A stretch of DNA of 64,000 nt from Actinomycetota bacterium (GTDB lineage Bacteria; Actinomycetota; CADDZG01; JAHWKV01). The notes beneath the pieces are model-generated. The model made no database searches, was not told where the DNA came from, and worked only from the letters and a program-made list of their open reading frames with translations. How positions within the stretch are numbered: the first letter of the stretch is position 1; every line of letters starts with the position of its first letter. The DNA lies in the NCBI GenBank assembly GCA_030447305.1, contig JAUJPC010000006.1, positions 80,400 to 144,399 of the forward strand, given 5' to 3'. Positions 30,701 through 38,384 of this stretch are shown one piece after another. Both the position numbers and the translations under genes were made by a program.

Positions 30701-31774
30701 GCCGTGCCGGACGGCGCCGAGGTCGAGGTTTCCTTCGTAGTGCCGCCGGTCACCCGGGAGGGCTTTGGGGCATTTCTATCGGTCCCTTCGAGCGCCCGAC
30801 CGGCACCACCCGCGGTCCACTCGATCCTACCGGCCTACCAATGGCGAGAGCACTCCCAAGGCGGAGGCATCGTCAGCACCCGGACTGGAGGCCTCCTACG
30901 GATCTTCCTTGAGCGACCTTGGTTCGTTTCGGGGGAAGGGGAGGTCCTAGCCGTTCTCATAGCAGACGAAGATTTGATCGAACCGCAACCAGGGACCGGA
31001 CTTTCTCATCCAACTACGTTCACCCGGACGCTGGACTTCGTCAGCCGCGTGGGAGGGGACCCGACTCCGCTCGGCGGCAGCGCTCCGGCCGCTCTAGAGT
31101 TCAACCGCTCGATACCGCGCTCTGCGTTTCCACGAGCCGTTACCGATCAAGTAATTAGGGTTCCGGACCTACATAGGACCAATCCGGCTTTCGTCGCAGA
31201 TGAGTTTTTCCGTATTCGAGCGATGGGGCACACCGTCGCGTTCGACGAGCGGCGGGGGCTGTGGTTCGCGGATGTGGAGATCGATCTCCCGGACTCCTAC
31301 CAGCCCTTCGTGCTGCTTAAGCTCGCTCGGCTACAGCCCGCGGCAGTAAAGCCGTCGACCCCCGGCGTCCACGAGGATCTCCATCTATCACCAATCGTCG
31401 ACGCGAGTTTCCACCAACTCCCTGCCCACCGCAAGGCGGAAGTCATTATGGAGGGGGACAGCGTAAGTATTTCTGTGACGGGAGCCTGTCCAGGACCACA
31501 GCTACCCGAGATGACCGCGACTTTGGAGATCGCCGACACGGTCGGCGACTTGGTCGTATGGGAGGACCTAGACCGGTTTCCCCAAACCCCGCTAGCCGGA
31601 ACCACGATTTCCCCGGACGGCCGATTCGCCAGGTGGAGCGGGATCGTCGCATTGCCGCCTCCTGCTGGGACCCAGCGACGGTTGTTGATAAGGGAGTACG
31701 AAGTACTGCCCGGCGATCCACGTTCCGACGCTCCGGTGCGCCGGCTTACTTACCTCGATACCTTGAGGCTTTGA
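27788..31774 (+). CDS. Very large protein of unknown function (cassette gene 2)
   Basis: A 1328-residue protein, unrecognised. It starts at the ATG overlapping the stop of cassette gene 1. The sequence is beta-rich and proline-rich without cysteine clusters, signal peptide or membrane segments. Several stretches read like repeated sandwich domains (for example SLRFGRTYRFRARLVDIGGQ near residue 510, and the HRLTPDAYQLLFDRDKRVVA region near 620). A serine- and arginine-rich helical part lies around 150-260. Composition and size suggest a scaffold or binding protein rather than an enzyme, though no domain can be named. Dense antisense open frames here are codon-bias shadows. It must act with cassette genes 1 and 3, since all three are on one strand with an overlap and a 70-bp gap. 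Confidence 0.8.
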   Translation: MMKQTIVWSVLPDPAKRLTSDRVAHLALVVSPRLSVDEDPMGLTLATLGDFPDMADWPSTRLDLRVEVVGPSRTALLPATFLDEPPALELWGAVFPPSLSVAPFSSETATENRRILSYPAAQFHAAVKEEYGVSVESIDNVVAELQPGGLSGSWGRVDRLIRNFAASRPNRAGSERASINSMHDPLDTDLTGSIRLSEFHRTTGEDRRLDRSRAERVRRGVSTEREFHRVVAALADHPEMLKRLGLVRRAGVVLPDGLTGSFTIRAIPSHGRSFSDYCPGIRCLVQDGRFTLQDADGNPALFLKLNDGGRFNVIDVDLDAAGLALKAYVSTLERSARDRPPPPVHLPALSSDGIFVAEADREVTFQAALEAAQHLNGDLSAGGKGDQTILDAASVLQGYRIDVFDEGSGRWYSLCRRVATYKVKGMADPIVIEDEGSVSEALAESVQDAETVNKLHQAVFRWSGWSLVAPPPGKMVGLDGEVADPVPAPDPTLPFSSTVSVAKGTLPSLRFGRTYRFRARLVDIGGQSALFEARHEEGATATAPLRYRRYEPVPSPVLVPRRAMTGSESVDVMVVRTDNRSATPVSGPPSERHLLAPKAPVLLLERHGVLDVPGEHRLTPDAYQLLFDRDKRVVAGTTDPSSEDVQFVETDAMELPWLPDPLARGVTFSGLPGIQELTFAWPQGPQWHERTPLRLVLEPGSLDSAAPVRVEGQDRVVRMRIQPGLDLEIQLSSQLHPGDEEVIGTWNLLAGAEPRSSALIETRRRDMISGKVRQITPSCSLRLVHAVRCPLEPPALGDPTVAREQGATSYEITDDSLLVHRPTTVSVEVEAKWTEIIDDPQKPRPERFEARAVIGQSGDDLVAAWDSAAGGEPLPFRAVHELGDTRHREIEYRPIATSRFASYFSERRSVNLSGTAAVGIADSFVRGTVTVRERFGSVEEDSFATPPRTYSNENDVEIGYESGTIARRANGAVPDGAEVEVSFVVPPVTREGFGAFLSVPSSARPAPPAVHSILPAYQWREHSQGGGIVSTRTGGLLRIFLERPWFVSGEGEVLAVLIADEDLIEPQPGTGLSHPTTFTRTLDFVSRVGGDPTPLGGSAPAALEFNRSIPRSAFPRAVTDQVIRVPDLHRTNPAFVADEFFRIRAMGHTVAFDERRGLWFADVEIDLPDSYQPFVLLKLARLQPAAVKPSTPGVHEDLHLSPIVDASFHQLPAHRKAEVIMEGDSVSISVTGACPGPQLPEMTATLEIADTVGDLVVWEDLDRFPQTPLAGTTISPDGRFARWSGIVALPPPAGTQRRLLIREYEVLPGDPRSDAPVRRLTYLDTLRL

Positions 31775-31844
31775 CCAGCATGGGGACGACCTTCCGCGGT
31801 GGAGCGTCGTTACGCCGTGTTCTTACTCTGGAGAGTGTGTTCCT

Positions 31845-32798
31845 GTGACGTTCAGCGTGTTCCCCGATTCGCCAGCCGCTCCCTTGAGGCTCGAGAGCGG
31901 GGTGTTCAGCGGTTTGCTTCGTCCATTCGACGAGCTATCGGCTGGCACACCCCGAACGATGTTCGTCCGGATTGTCAAGCTTAGGAGCGAGCCGCCACCG
32001 GCTGACCCACAACACGCATGCAAACCTCCAGGCGGAGAGCCTCCAACTTTTCGCTTGCGAGCCGGTTCTGGAATGCCGGTCGAGATCAAACAGCACCCGG
32101 AAACCGTCTCCATTCGTAGCAATCCCGATCCCTCCAGCCCACCAGTCGCGACGGCGAAGTTCTTCCTAGGGACCCTCGACGTGTTCCTCGTCGAGGTTCT
32201 CGTCAGCCAGCCCGGGAGTACCTGGCAAATGGAGATCATCAACAACGATCCAACCGAACGACAATTCACGTGGGTGGTTTCAGATAATCGGGAGGAATCT
32301 CACCGGCCGTGGATCAACCTCCCTCAATCGGTGCAGTTAGAGGCGAGCCTTGGGGGGTCCACTATGGCGCAAGTCCACGTCGCCAATCTCGGGACGGGGG
32401 CGCTCCGCATTGAAAGCGGCACGCTTGCTCCCAGCTCGCGGTTCGAGTTGGCCGGCCCTCCTGAGCCCATTCTCCCCAACACTTGCGGGCGGTTGGGGAT
32501 CAGGTTCAACGCGCCTAGCGAGCCGGGGACCACAACGGAGGAGTTAGCGGTCAAAAGCAACGACACAATCGCCTTCGCATCAGTAGGGCACAACAACGTT
32601 ATGAGCCTGAAGGGGAGAACCTTAATTCAACCTCCCCCTCCGCCCCCGCCCCCTCCGCCTCCACCGCCTCCACCGCCGCAAGCTTGCAACGAATGCGAAC
32701 GTCAGGGGCGTTTCTGCGCTGGATTTGAGGGGACGCCCGCCCAAGTCCGATGCCGCAGTTGTGGGCACGATTTCTTTCACCACCCTCCACTTACGTGA
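31845..32798 (+). CDS. Beta-sandwich protein with polyproline and C-terminal zinc ribbon (cassette gene 3)
   Basis: A 317-residue protein in three parts. Residues ~1-160 are of unknown fold. Residues ~165-260 resemble an ASH/MSP-like Ig sandwich (AQVHVANLGTGALRI, then RFELAGPP, then CGRLGIRFNAPSEPG), a type often used for assembly or binding. Then come 16 consecutive prolines (DNA 32630-32678) and a short cysteine cluster, CNEC, CAGF, CRSC and GHDFFHH, that could hold zinc. The polyproline spacer plus terminal zinc ribbon suggests a tethered small binding module. GTG start with GGAG upstream at ~11 bases. It follows cassette gene 2 by 70 bp and likely shares its transcript. Family assignment of the middle domain is by pattern only. 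Confidence 0.7.
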   Translation: MTFSVFPDSPAAPLRLESGVFSGLLRPFDELSAGTPRTMFVRIVKLRSEPPPADPQHACKPPGGEPPTFRLRAGSGMPVEIKQHPETVSIRSNPDPSSPPVATAKFFLGTLDVFLVEVLVSQPGSTWQMEIINNDPTERQFTWVVSDNREESHRPWINLPQSVQLEASLGGSTMAQVHVANLGTGALRIESGTLAPSSRFELAGPPEPILPNTCGRLGIRFNAPSEPGTTTEELAVKSNDTIAFASVGHNNVMSLKGRTLIQPPPPPPPPPPPPPPPPQACNECERQGRFCAGFEGTPAQVRCRSCGHDFFHHPPLT

Positions 32799-33260
32799 CC
32801 GTCCGGCGCTGTGACTGTGGACGGGATAGCCGGACTGGTGCCTGCTTTAGCTTTACGGGTAGGCGCTGATCCTCACCAGATCGGACGTCCCGGACTCGGT
32901 CCCCCACACCCTCGTCTAGCCTTCCCAGCGTTGGCGGAAGTTGGGGGTCGGCGAGCTGGCTTGGGTTGAGTTGAACCGGTCGTCTCGAACATGCTGCTCG
33001 ACTCCTGGAGGCTGAAGGCGACCTGGAACTCCGCGGGCGTGCATCGACCAGCTAGTCCGCCTGGCCTTACGTGAGGACGCCGCGACTCCCGAACGGAAGG
33101 CTCACAGGTCCTTCGTAGTAATTCCAGCAGCAGAGTCTGTGCTAGGTCGAGGTGCCTGGGGTGGTCTCGATCTCTACATGCTTTCCGCGTTTGCCGCGAT
33201 CTTTGGCGTCGTCAGATGAGGGAGCCGCATTGCGTCTCAGTCACGGCAAGAGCAACGACA
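32799..33260. other. Spacer after the cassette
   Basis: No supported gene; no obvious terminator found immediately after the third cassette gene. Confidence 0.3.
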
Positions 33261-33420
33261 AACAAGCTAACCAACTACATACTGCGTGGCGAGGTAATCA
33301 AGGCTGCCACGGGCAAGGCCTGGCATGAGGTGCTCCACCAACGGGTGCTCGACCCACTCGGGCTGGAGCGAACCCTGCTTCCTACCGACGGCAATGCACC
33401 CGTGCTAGCTACAGGGTCGA
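33261..33420 (+). pseudogene. Serine-hydrolase (class C beta-lactamase-like) scrap
   Basis: Reads TNYILRGEVIKAATGKAWHE and then VLDPLGLERTLLP, the well-conserved region after the Tyr-x-Asn motif of beta-lactamase/penicillin-binding-type serine hydrolases. Both N- and C-terminal parts are absent. It ends where the oppositely oriented aminotransferase scrap begins. Confidence 0.55.
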
Positions 33421-33600
33421 ACAGCCCCATGAGATCCGAGCGGCCGGCCAACGCGGCAATTGAGTAGCCGTTTCCCATGCCGCCTTCAAGGAGGGTTAGA
33501 TCGGGTGTCACTCCTTCGACGGTCGTTAGCCGCCCAGATGATGACGAAGCCCGTCTGCGTCTCATCGAGAACGCAGCGCCCCATTCGAACCTTAGTGGGG
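33414..33600 (-). pseudogene. Class III aminotransferase scrap
   Basis: Minus-strand pieces LDETQTGF and, after a frameshift, GVTPDLTLLEGGMGNGYSIA and ALAGRSDLM match the PLP-lysine neighbourhood of class III aminotransferases (HemL-like), where a Lys normally stands in a LGK motif; here the frame reads LLEGG, so that lysine is not visible. Only ~60 codons survive. The right end merges with a 56-bp block shared with 9467-9525. Confidence 0.5.
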
Positions 33601-33798
33601 GGGTCAAGCCAGGTCCGATGAACCTCTTCTGCCTCGGGGACTAGCTACGTAGGACTTCCCACGTTCCCGCAAGGGCGAATCGCCGTAGAGACTGTTTGTT
33701 TGGAGGCGGCCAAAATGAACATGGACGTGCGTTCTAATGGGTAGTCGCTCATTGTCGAGTTGTACACTAATGGCCATCATCTGTTTGGATCTTAGGTT

Positions 33799-35007
33799 GT
33801 GAAGCCAAAGCGGGTCTACTTTTTCAAAGGCGCCAGGTATTTGCGCTACGATGCCCGCACCGACCACGTGGACCTGACGACCTACCCGTCAGACGTGAGC
33901 CCGGCATGGCGAGGACTCGCCGAAGTTGCGCAAGGGGCTGACTTCGACGCCATCCTGAACTGGGGCGATGGATTCGTCTACTTCTTTAGGAACGATATCT
34001 TCGTTCGCTACGATGTCCGGGCGGATACCGCAACAGGGCCTCCGTCCACGATTGCAGCCGGGCTTCCGGCGCTAGCAGGCGTCGGATTCGACCGAGACCT
34101 CAGCGCCGCGGTTCATTACCGGCCTGGGAAGGCTCTCCTGTTTAAAGGCGACCGCTACTTGCGGTACGACCTTCTCTCTAACACGGTGGACGCTGAGTAC
34201 CCGAAGCTGATCAGCGCTGGCTGGGCAGGTATCGATGCTGCGGGCTTCTCAAACGGCATCGACGCGGCGGTAAACTTCGGTGAAGGCAAGGCCTACTTCT
34301 TCAAGGGGCCCAGTTACGTCCGGGTGGACATTGCGTCCAACGCCGTGGATCCGGGGTTTCCCCTAGACATTGCATCGCAGTGGCCCGCTCTCCCACCGGA
34401 GTTCACAGCGGACCTCTTCGACATCGTCGAGTGGCCCTACTGCGACGTAGCAGAGTTCGACGTGCAAATCGACCCCAACTGCGTCTCTACCCCGGGGAAG
34501 CTTACGTTCCCGCCCAGCCCGAGCCGAGTGCACCGGCTGTTCGCAGTTGTCGGCCGGTTCGAGGCCTCAGCCTATCCGGCTGACTGCCGCTGCGGCGAGT
34601 ACCGTCAGTTCGTGCGTGGCACTTACTCACGCAATAGTCAGCTCCAAAAGCAGCCCCTAGGTAACCCGCAGGGCGGCCCGCCGTTGACTCTCCTGCCCCG
34701 TCCTGCTCAGGGAGCCGCCTTCGACAACTTCCAAGAGGACAGTCTTCAGCGTTCGGGGAGCCTTACTAACTTGCGGTACGGCCACCGCGACGAGTTGCCG
34801 GGCAACGTGGACTTGAGCGACCGCTACCTGCCTGATCGGCCTACAGGATGCGAGTATCGGGGATTCGATGCGCCCTTCTTGGAGGGACAAGCCGGCGAGA
34901 CCTACTCGTTCGACTTGGACTTCCGCGGCGTGCTCGTCGATGTGTGTAACGGAAATGAAGAAATGGTTCGTAAGGAGTGGGGGCTTTTCTGCTCCGGAAC
35001 TTTCTGA
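33799..35007 (+). CDS. Hemopexin-repeat protein
   Basis: A 402-residue protein. Residues ~1-195 are four hemopexin-type repeats, each with a YFFKGxxYxRYD-like strand (VYFFKGARYLRYD, VYFFRNDIFVRYD, ALLFKGDRYLRYD, AYFFKGPSYVRVD) and a WxGL or WxAL-like end, giving one four-bladed propeller. Such domains bind proteins, metals or haem; bacterial versions occur in photopexins and toxin-like proteins. Residues ~200-402 are a second, unrecognised domain with Cys residues spaced like a secreted or disulphide-bonded fold (CDVAEFDV, CVSTPG, CRCGEYRQFV and a final FCSGTF). No signal peptide is visible at the GTG start, whose ribosome site is weak. It follows the three-gene cassette after a decayed gap, so a link is possible but not shown. 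Confidence 0.8.
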   Translation: MKPKRVYFFKGARYLRYDARTDHVDLTTYPSDVSPAWRGLAEVAQGADFDAILNWGDGFVYFFRNDIFVRYDVRADTATGPPSTIAAGLPALAGVGFDRDLSAAVHYRPGKALLFKGDRYLRYDLLSNTVDAEYPKLISAGWAGIDAAGFSNGIDAAVNFGEGKAYFFKGPSYVRVDIASNAVDPGFPLDIASQWPALPPEFTADLFDIVEWPYCDVAEFDVQIDPNCVSTPGKLTFPPSPSRVHRLFAVVGRFEASAYPADCRCGEYRQFVRGTYSRNSQLQKQPLGNPQGGPPLTLLPRPAQGAAFDNFQEDSLQRSGSLTNLRYGHRDELPGNVDLSDRYLPDRPTGCEYRGFDAPFLEGQAGETYSFDLDFRGVLVDVCNGNEEMVRKEWGLFCSGTF

Positions 35008-35028
35008 GCAGCCGCTCATACTGCTCAG
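35004..35028 (+). terminator. Hairpin at the end of the hemopexin gene
   Basis: CTGAGCAG, nine bases, then CTGCTCAG: a perfect 8-bp stem that includes the stop codon. No T-run follows, so it may slow decay or aid termination rather than act as a classical terminator. Confidence 0.4.
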
Positions 35029-35700
35029 CTTACGGGCACACCTCGGGCGCAGTGTCGAGCACGGGTTTTGGTTCTCTTGATAAGAACGTGCTCCCAAAAT
35101 TCCTAACGAACTACCATTAGAGGTTGACGAGCCAGGCACGGTGAACAGACTCTATGCGAACCAAGGACGGGACGATGGAGAAATTCCCGCGAATCGTCAA
35201 TGGCACAGTTATACGATGAAAGGACGAGAGTCGTTGAGTTCGGCGACTGGCCGAGCCCTTCGCTGGTGTGTCCCCCGGTAGGCCGCCGTCGAACTCGACC
35301 AGGGCAAACCTACTCCCTCTGAAACTCAGTGCCGAGCCACCGGACGGGTGACCTTGATGCCCCGAAAGCGAATGCAGTGCTCGACCTTCATCGTTTGGAG
35401 GGTGATCCCGATATCTCGCCCAAGCAGCTCAAGTGGATTACGGACGTGTTGGGGATCACTCAAGGGCATCAGCCGCGCGTTCCTCGGGCTTACCCCCCAA
35501 TGCTGAGGGTACGCCGCCTCCGCGGAGTGATAAAAGACTTTCGGGCCTCGAACCGCATCTGGATCACCATGTGGACCGCTGAGCCGAAATGCTTTAGCTA
35601 ACAGCTCACCGCCCACTAGACTTCGGCTCGCGGGCCTCGTATTGTCAGCTAACCAACCACTCAGTTGCCTAGGTGGGGGCTGGTCCGGCGCCGTCCTGAG
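35029..35700. other. Spacer without a supported gene
   Basis: Stops in all frames; the long minus-strand frame that crosses here begins inside the adjacent IS fragment and is not a gene. Confidence 0.4.
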
Positions 35701-36110
35701 CCCGTAGGTTTCAAGAAGTCGGCCGTCACACTGCAATACCTCCAAGTAGTACTCGTGGAGCAATCCTCCAAGACGATCCCTGCGACGGATCGACGGATTT
35801 CGGTTCCGGCTGTTGCTTGCGCTTCTCAGTAGCCCGAGGTGGCCGCAGGTCCAGGCTTCGGTGTGGCCTCTCACGGTTGTAGTGTTCGTGTACTCTCGGA
35901 GGACTCGGACCAGATAGCGTCGGCTCCAAACCAGCACCCAATCCAGGCACTCAACCCTCACAGTCCTAACCCACCTCTCGGCGTAGGTTTTGGCGTAGGG
36001 CGCTCCGACCGGAGTCAAGATAACCCTCGTGCCTTCGGCCGAGAACACCTCTTCAAATGGACCGGAGAATTTGGTATCCCGGTCGTGGATCAGGACTCCT
36101 AAATGCATGG
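35701..36110 (-). mobile_element. Truncated insertion sequence, copy 4 (type A end)
   Basis: Begins with CCCGTAGGTTTCAAGAAGTC, the same end as IS copy 1, and encodes the C-terminal part of the transposase on the minus strand: VLIHDRDTKFSGPFEEVF, then YAERWVRTVRVECLDWVL, then (other frame) HYNRERPHRSLDLRPP and RRRDRLGGLLHEYY. The N-terminal half and the other end are missing; the element stops just before attachment-like site 3. Confidence 0.7.
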
Positions 36111-36151
36111 TGAATCGGAGGCCGCCGAGTTCGACGACCTCACAGTTCGTC

Positions 36152-36440
36152 TGCTCCGTATTTGGTCCGTCAGTCACCGAAAAGCGATACGAACAGCCGC
36201 AACATGGTGCGAAAGCGCCGCTTCGCCAATTTGGGGCAATCTACGTACAAAACCGGCGCAATATTGCCGAAGATTCCGTATCGTTTGCCACTGTTGTTGG
36301 GGATTTGACGCTTTGACACGGAAGAGGTCGGAGGTTCAAATCCTCGTACGCCCACCAACTGCTAGGCACATTTTGCGACCGTCTCAAGCCAGTATCTGGT
36401 AGGTAACTTCTGCGGCGTCCCGTCAATGTCCCGTCAGTCA
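36152..36440. repeat. Attachment-like site 3
   Basis: Third copy of the layout: TCCGTATTTGGTCCGTCAGT at the left arm (36152-36171), a core at 36310-36335, and two CCCGTC words 10 bp apart at the right arm (36417-36440). The left flank shares CCGAAAAGCGATACGAAC-like sequence with site 2. Unlike sites 1 and 2, its core runs on into a full tRNA 3' half. It probably marks the right boundary of the island stack. Confidence 0.6.
36310..36357 (+). tRNA. tRNA-Val(GAC) 3' half (attachment-site fragment)
   Basis: From TTGACAC (anticodon loop, GAC) through the variable arm, a T-arm with the TTCAAAT loop, the acceptor strand TACGCCC and the encoded CCA. The 5' half (D-arm, and the GGGCGTA acceptor strand needed for pairing) is not found upstream. 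It is a displaced 3' fragment, as left behind when an element integrates into a tRNA gene, not a working tRNA. Confidence 0.7.
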
Positions 36441-36737
36441 GATGTTACCAGTAGACTTAGAGACCCTTTTGATCGGAAGACGGGTGCGCCTCGGAGCAGG
36501 CCATGTTCTTTTTACGTCGCACCCTTAAGGGGGGCCGGGAAAGCAGATTTTGTGCCTGAAAGAGGGTCCCTTTCGCCTCGGCTCGCCCCCTTAGCTCCGA
36601 AAGTTTTGGCGCGGATGTCCTAAGGAGGTTCGTTTTTTGGGGCTCAAAGCGGTGAGGTGTCGACACAGCTCTTACCAACGCCTGTTACCTAAGAAGCAGG
36701 CTCCGAAAAAGATCTGGACCCGGCACCCTTCCGGTCG
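36441..36737. other. Spacer right of the island boundary
   Basis: No supported gene; the methyltransferase remnant to its right lacks its 5' part. Confidence 0.3.
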
Positions 36738-37067
36738 ATGGTCACCTATCAGAGGGGCGAGCTCGGCGTCGACCCCTTCGACAATCTGGGCAGCGCCGAC
36801 ATCACCGCGCACGTGAACTTCTCGGCGCTCGATCGGGCGGCGCAGGACGCCGGGCTGCACGTGCTTCCTCTGCAGACCCAAAAGGATTGGCTGAAGAAGT
36901 TAGGTCTCGCCGAGGTCGTGGCGGAGCTGCGCCGGCAGGCGACAAAGGCTCAGGCCGAGGGCCGCCACGCCGACTACCTGCGGTATCTGGCCGAAAGGTC
37001 GAGGGTCGAGCTTCTGGGCGCCCGTGGAGGCCTGGGCGACTACCTGGTGTTTACGGCAGAGCGCTGA
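36738..37067 (+). pseudogene. MidA-like (SAM-dependent methyltransferase) C-terminal remnant
   Basis: A 109-residue frame matching the C-terminus of MidA/COG1565-type methyltransferases: TYQRGELGVDPFDN, then ADITAHVNFSALDRAA, then LHVLPLQTQKDWLKKLGLAE and a closing GDYLVFTAE. The family is normally ~350 residues with the SAM-binding motif further upstream; that part is absent, and sequence before the first ATG does not continue the family in any frame. The stop lies directly against the end of the convergent TPR gene. Probably a chromosomal gene truncated when the island inserted or deleted. Confidence 0.6.
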
Positions 37068-38384
37068 TCACCGGCCGGCGGCAAGTTGAGCAAGTGTGTC
37101 CCTGGCCGTGCGGGACCTCAGAGGACTGAACTGAGGGTTGATCTCAAGAGCGGTCTTCAGGTCAGCCTCCGCTGCCGCCTTGTCGCCCAGAGCCAGGTTG
37201 ATCATCCCGGCGTGGTAATAGAGGTTGGCGTTGCGCATTCCAAGAGAACGAGCCTTTCGACTCCACTCCAAAGCTTCGGCGTGCCTGCCGATGTTGTGAA
37301 GGGACCAGGCGTAGGAGTCCTGAACCATGAGAAAGGACCGGGTTTGAATATTCTCTTCCGCAATGGCGAGCGCCCGTTCCGGTTGTCCGTGGTTGGCGTA
37401 GAAAAGAGTGGCATCGACGTCCGGCTTCTCGCCGTTGGCCTCGAACTGCTTCGTCAGCTCCTCGAACAGCCGGTACTGCTTTTGAGCCCGCTCTTGTTTA
37501 CCCAGCGACTCCAGAAGCTCACCGTACTCGATCACCCAACCCGGCTCGGGAGACAGGTCGACCACTTTCGCGTAGTTGCGGACCGCAGCATCGGTCTTGC
37601 CCATAGCTGCCTGTACCTTGGCGATACCTTGAAGCAGGGGAATGTACCTTGACCCGGTGGCTTGCCCCTTTTCGTACTCACGCAACGCGGTCTTGAAATC
37701 GCCCGAGTCGAACGCCAGCTCCCCCAAAAAGTAGTGGGCGAAGGCTTTGTCGTCGGCCGTGCCTGCGCTCTTGAGAGCCCGCTGCATTAGGGCTTCGGCC
37801 TGAACCAGATCACCCCTGAGCTCCCACGTGTAGGAGGCCCGGGCAAGCGACGCGGTATCTGGGGAAAGGTCCACCATCCTTTGGGCCGCGTCAAAAGCGG
37901 CCGGGTAGTTGCCCAGTTGCGTCTCGGCATCGGAGAGCACCCCGTACAGCGCAGAGTTGGCCTCGTTAATCTGGATTCCCTGCTCCGCCCAGCTCTTGGC
38001 TTCCGGGAACCTGTGCCGGCCGGCCGCCAGCGCAGCCATTCCCAAACACGCCGGGTAGTTGTCCTGGGCGTTGATCTCGAGCGACCGGCGCAAGACCTCT
38101 TCCGCCTTGGGATAATAGGACGAGTCGATGGTGACCCTGGCTTGCTCAACATAGGCCAACCCAAGGGAGGCCAGCGACACATAATCGTTGGGCACTGCCT
38201 TGGCCCGCGCCTCGAGGGCCGGGATGCTGTTTCGGGAGCCGGCGCCACCACGCGCAACACTGGCCGGCTGCGCCGGCTGAGACACTTGGGGCTTGAGCAA
38301 CGCCAGCACGCCGCCGACGAACAGCACGGCGCCCACCGCGAGGGCGATCACCAGCGCAACGGTCCTGCTCCGGGGCCCAGTCAC
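37068..38384 (-). CDS. TPR-repeat protein with N-terminal membrane anchor
   Basis: A 438-residue protein. One N-terminal hydrophobic segment (TVALVIALAVGAVLFVGGVL, ~8-27) anchors it. From ~55 to the end are about nine tetratricopeptide-type helix pairs (for example YPKAEEVLRRSLEINAQD and ERAQKQYRLFEELTKQF), a scaffold for protein contacts, most likely outside the membrane. Its GTG start overlaps the TGA stop of the sortase gene (GTGA), so it is the third gene of the DUF4331-sortase-TPR operon, an association seen in other actinobacteria. It may hold or count the surface proteins handled by the sortase; inferred from the operon. Ends directly against the MidA remnant. Confidence 0.85.
   Translation of the reverse strand: MTGPRSRTVALVIALAVGAVLFVGGVLALLKPQVSQPAQPASVARGGAGSRNSIPALEARAKAVPNDYVSLASLGLAYVEQARVTIDSSYYPKAEEVLRRSLEINAQDNYPACLGMAALAAGRHRFPEAKSWAEQGIQINEANSALYGVLSDAETQLGNYPAAFDAAQRMVDLSPDTASLARASYTWELRGDLVQAEALMQRALKSAGTADDKAFAHYFLGELAFDSGDFKTALREYEKGQATGSRYIPLLQGIAKVQAAMGKTDAAVRNYAKVVDLSPEPGWVIEYGELLESLGKQERAQKQYRLFEELTKQFEANGEKPDVDATLFYANHGQPERALAIAEENIQTRSFLMVQDSYAWSLHNIGRHAEALEWSRKARSLGMRNANLYYHAGMINLALGDKAAAEADLKTALEINPQFSPLRSRTARDTLAQLAAGR

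Noticed and set aside
36170..36358. Minus-strand frame over the tRNA 3' half (GVRGFEPPTSSVSK)
   Set aside because: A well-known kind of spurious frame produced by translating a tRNA end antisense; not a gene.
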